Below the pieces are notes generated by a model. It worked only from the letters and a program-made list of their open reading frames with translations. It was not told where the DNA came from and made no database searches. DNA of 5,712 bases from DASYXZ01 sp035934315 (GTDB lineage Bacteria > Acidobacteriota > Terriglobia > UBA7540), in the NCBI GenBank assembly GCA_035934315.1, contig DASYXZ010000014.1:1-5712 (forward strand), in the 5' to 3' direction. This document shows positions 5,399 through 5,712 of the stretch, piece after piece. The first letter of the stretch is position 1, and each line of letters starts with the position of its first letter. The position numbers were made by a program, and so were the translations under genes.

Positions 5399-5428
5399 GT
5401 AGACAGGTTAGGGGGGCTAAATACGTAT

Positions 5429-5460
5429 CGAAAGATTCGTCATGCAATCTTGCGGTTTTT
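5429..5460 (+). terminator. Rho-independent terminator-like hairpin
   Basis: AAGATT (5432-5437) and AATCTT (5446-5451) form a perfect stem around an 8-base loop. The stem extends past one mismatch by CG (5429-5430) with CG (5453-5454), and TTTTT follows at 5456-5460. It is AT-rich and of modest stability, but it is the best terminator shape in the region on the plus strand. It lies about 325 bases past the secreted-protein stop, so it might serve a separate short transcript instead. Confidence 0.4.
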
Positions 5461-5530
5461 CCACCTCTTTTCCTCAAAAACCTTGCAATGGGACTCTGCA
5501 TCTTGCCCGGGCGAAGAAATGATGAAGCCC

Positions 5531-5552
5531 CAACTTCAAAAGACGGAAGTTG
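5531..5552. repeat. Perfect 7-bp hairpin CAACTTC/GAAGTTG
   Basis: CAACTTC (5531-5537) and GAAGTTG (5546-5552) pair perfectly around aaaagacg. Neither strand has an adjacent T tract, so I do not call it a terminator. Confidence 0.45.
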
Positions 5553-5571
5553 CGCTTCGTTTGCTCATTGC

Positions 5572-5612
5572 CTGGCGCAGTTTGGTTTTTTTGTAGCGGC
5601 GTTCGGCGCCAG
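5572..5612. repeat. Inverted repeat CTGGCGC/GCGCCAG next to the convergent gene's stop
   Basis: The 7-bp arms 5572-5578 and 5606-5612 are exact reverse complements with a 27-base loop that includes a run of seven T (5586-5592) and the small stem GGCG/CGCC (5599-5602 and 5607-5610). The right arm abuts the stop codon of the minus-strand gene. It may take part in ending that transcript, but the T run is in the loop and on the wrong strand for a classical terminator. Confidence 0.35.
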
Positions 5613-5712
5613 TCATCGCGCATGGTCGGGATCCATGCCAATTGCCTGCGCGCCTTCACGCGCCATGGAGTTGCGCGAGTCGAGCGCGAGCGCGCGCCGG
5701 AATGCTTCGCGA
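5613..5712 (-). CDS. C-terminal end of a TPR-like protein (partial)
   Basis: The last 32 codons of a minus-strand gene enter from the right edge and end at TGA (complement of 5613-5615). The visible peptide is REAFRRALALDSRN (residues 1-14), then SMAREGAQAIGMDPDHAR. The spacing AF-RAL-LD-N followed by an amphipathic helix and a GxDP-type ending is typical of the last helices of tetratricopeptide repeat proteins. Codon third positions are strongly G/C, as expected for a real gene here, and the frame carries no stop up to the edge. The body lies outside the window, so the overall function is unknown. It converges on the secreted-protein gene. Confidence 0.6.
   Translation of the reverse strand, partial: REAFRRALALDSRNSMAREGAQAIGMDPDHAR

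Larger units (their letters stand above)
5104..5612. other. Gene-poor, hairpin-rich intergenic region
   Basis: I see no convincing protein gene in these 509 bases. The longest plus-strand frame (ATG at 5348, stop at 5594-5596) lacks a ribosome binding site and any recognisable motif, and its composition looks random. No tRNA or known RNA family is recognised. The region is unusually rich in short perfect inverted repeats (5242-5260, 5284-5335, 5347-5357, 5357-5394, 5429-5454, 5454-5482, 5531-5552, 5572-5612). The octamer TAGACAGG is present twice in direct orientation (5327-5334 and 5400-5407), flanking one of the hairpins. It separates two convergent genes. Confidence 0.6.

Noticed and set aside
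5454..5482. GGTTTTT/AAAAACC inverted repeat as a bidirectional terminator
   Set aside because: The T and A runs lie on the inner side of the pair, the reverse of a bidirectional terminator, and the stem would be mostly A-T.
5348..5596. Plus-strand frame of 82 codons in the intergenic region
   Set aside because: No ribosome binding site, random-looking composition, and it runs through several hairpins; no recognisable domain.

Overview
The window is about 57% GC by eye and reads as a chromosomal segment of a soil- or sediment-type bacterium. My best guess is an Acidobacteriota-like lineage. That guess rests on the phosphoketolase/acetate kinase pair, on a secreted Gly/His/Gln-rich protein with a C-terminal aromatic domain of a style I associate with that phylum, and on intergenic repeat types that are widespread in large environmental genomes. 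It is inference only, because no rRNA or other marker gene is present.

Layout: (1) Positions 1-279 hold the C-terminal end of a type III restriction endonuclease (Res) subunit, including its PD...ExK nuclease motif. (2) Positions 280-400 are a short leader. (3) Positions 401-2869 encode a full-length phosphoketolase (xfp). (4) Positions 2870-3116 are a non-coding mosaic: two inverted arms of heptamer repeats enclose at least two further palindromic modules. (5) Positions 3117-4421 encode acetate kinase (ackA), with all catalytic residues and an unusual Ala/Ser/Thr-rich insertion near the C-terminus. (6) Positions 4422-4545 form a leader whose Shine-Dalgarno lies inside an 11-bp potential hairpin. 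(7) Positions 4546-5103 encode a small secreted protein of unknown function with three 12-residue tandem units. (8) Positions 5104-5612 hold no convincing gene but are dense in short inverted repeats, including one terminator-like hairpin. (9) Positions 5613-5712, on the minus strand, hold the end of a convergent gene with a TPR-like C-terminus.

How the genes work together: Xfp splits xylulose-5-phosphate (and probably fructose-6-phosphate) with phosphate to give acetyl phosphate. AckA then uses acetyl phosphate to phosphorylate ADP, giving acetate and ATP. No phosphotransacetylase is encoded here, so the pair forms a self-contained sugar-phosphate to acetate plus ATP branch. The genes are co-directional and probably co-transcribed, but the 247-bp repeat mosaic separates them and ackA has no visible Shine-Dalgarno. 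The restriction-enzyme tail and the secreted protein have no evident link to this pathway.

I found no clearly new multi-gene system. The observations most worth a second look are the self-sequestering leader of the secreted protein, the nested repeat mosaic inside the xfp-ackA unit, the ackA insertion, and the hairpin-dense region from 5242 to 5612.
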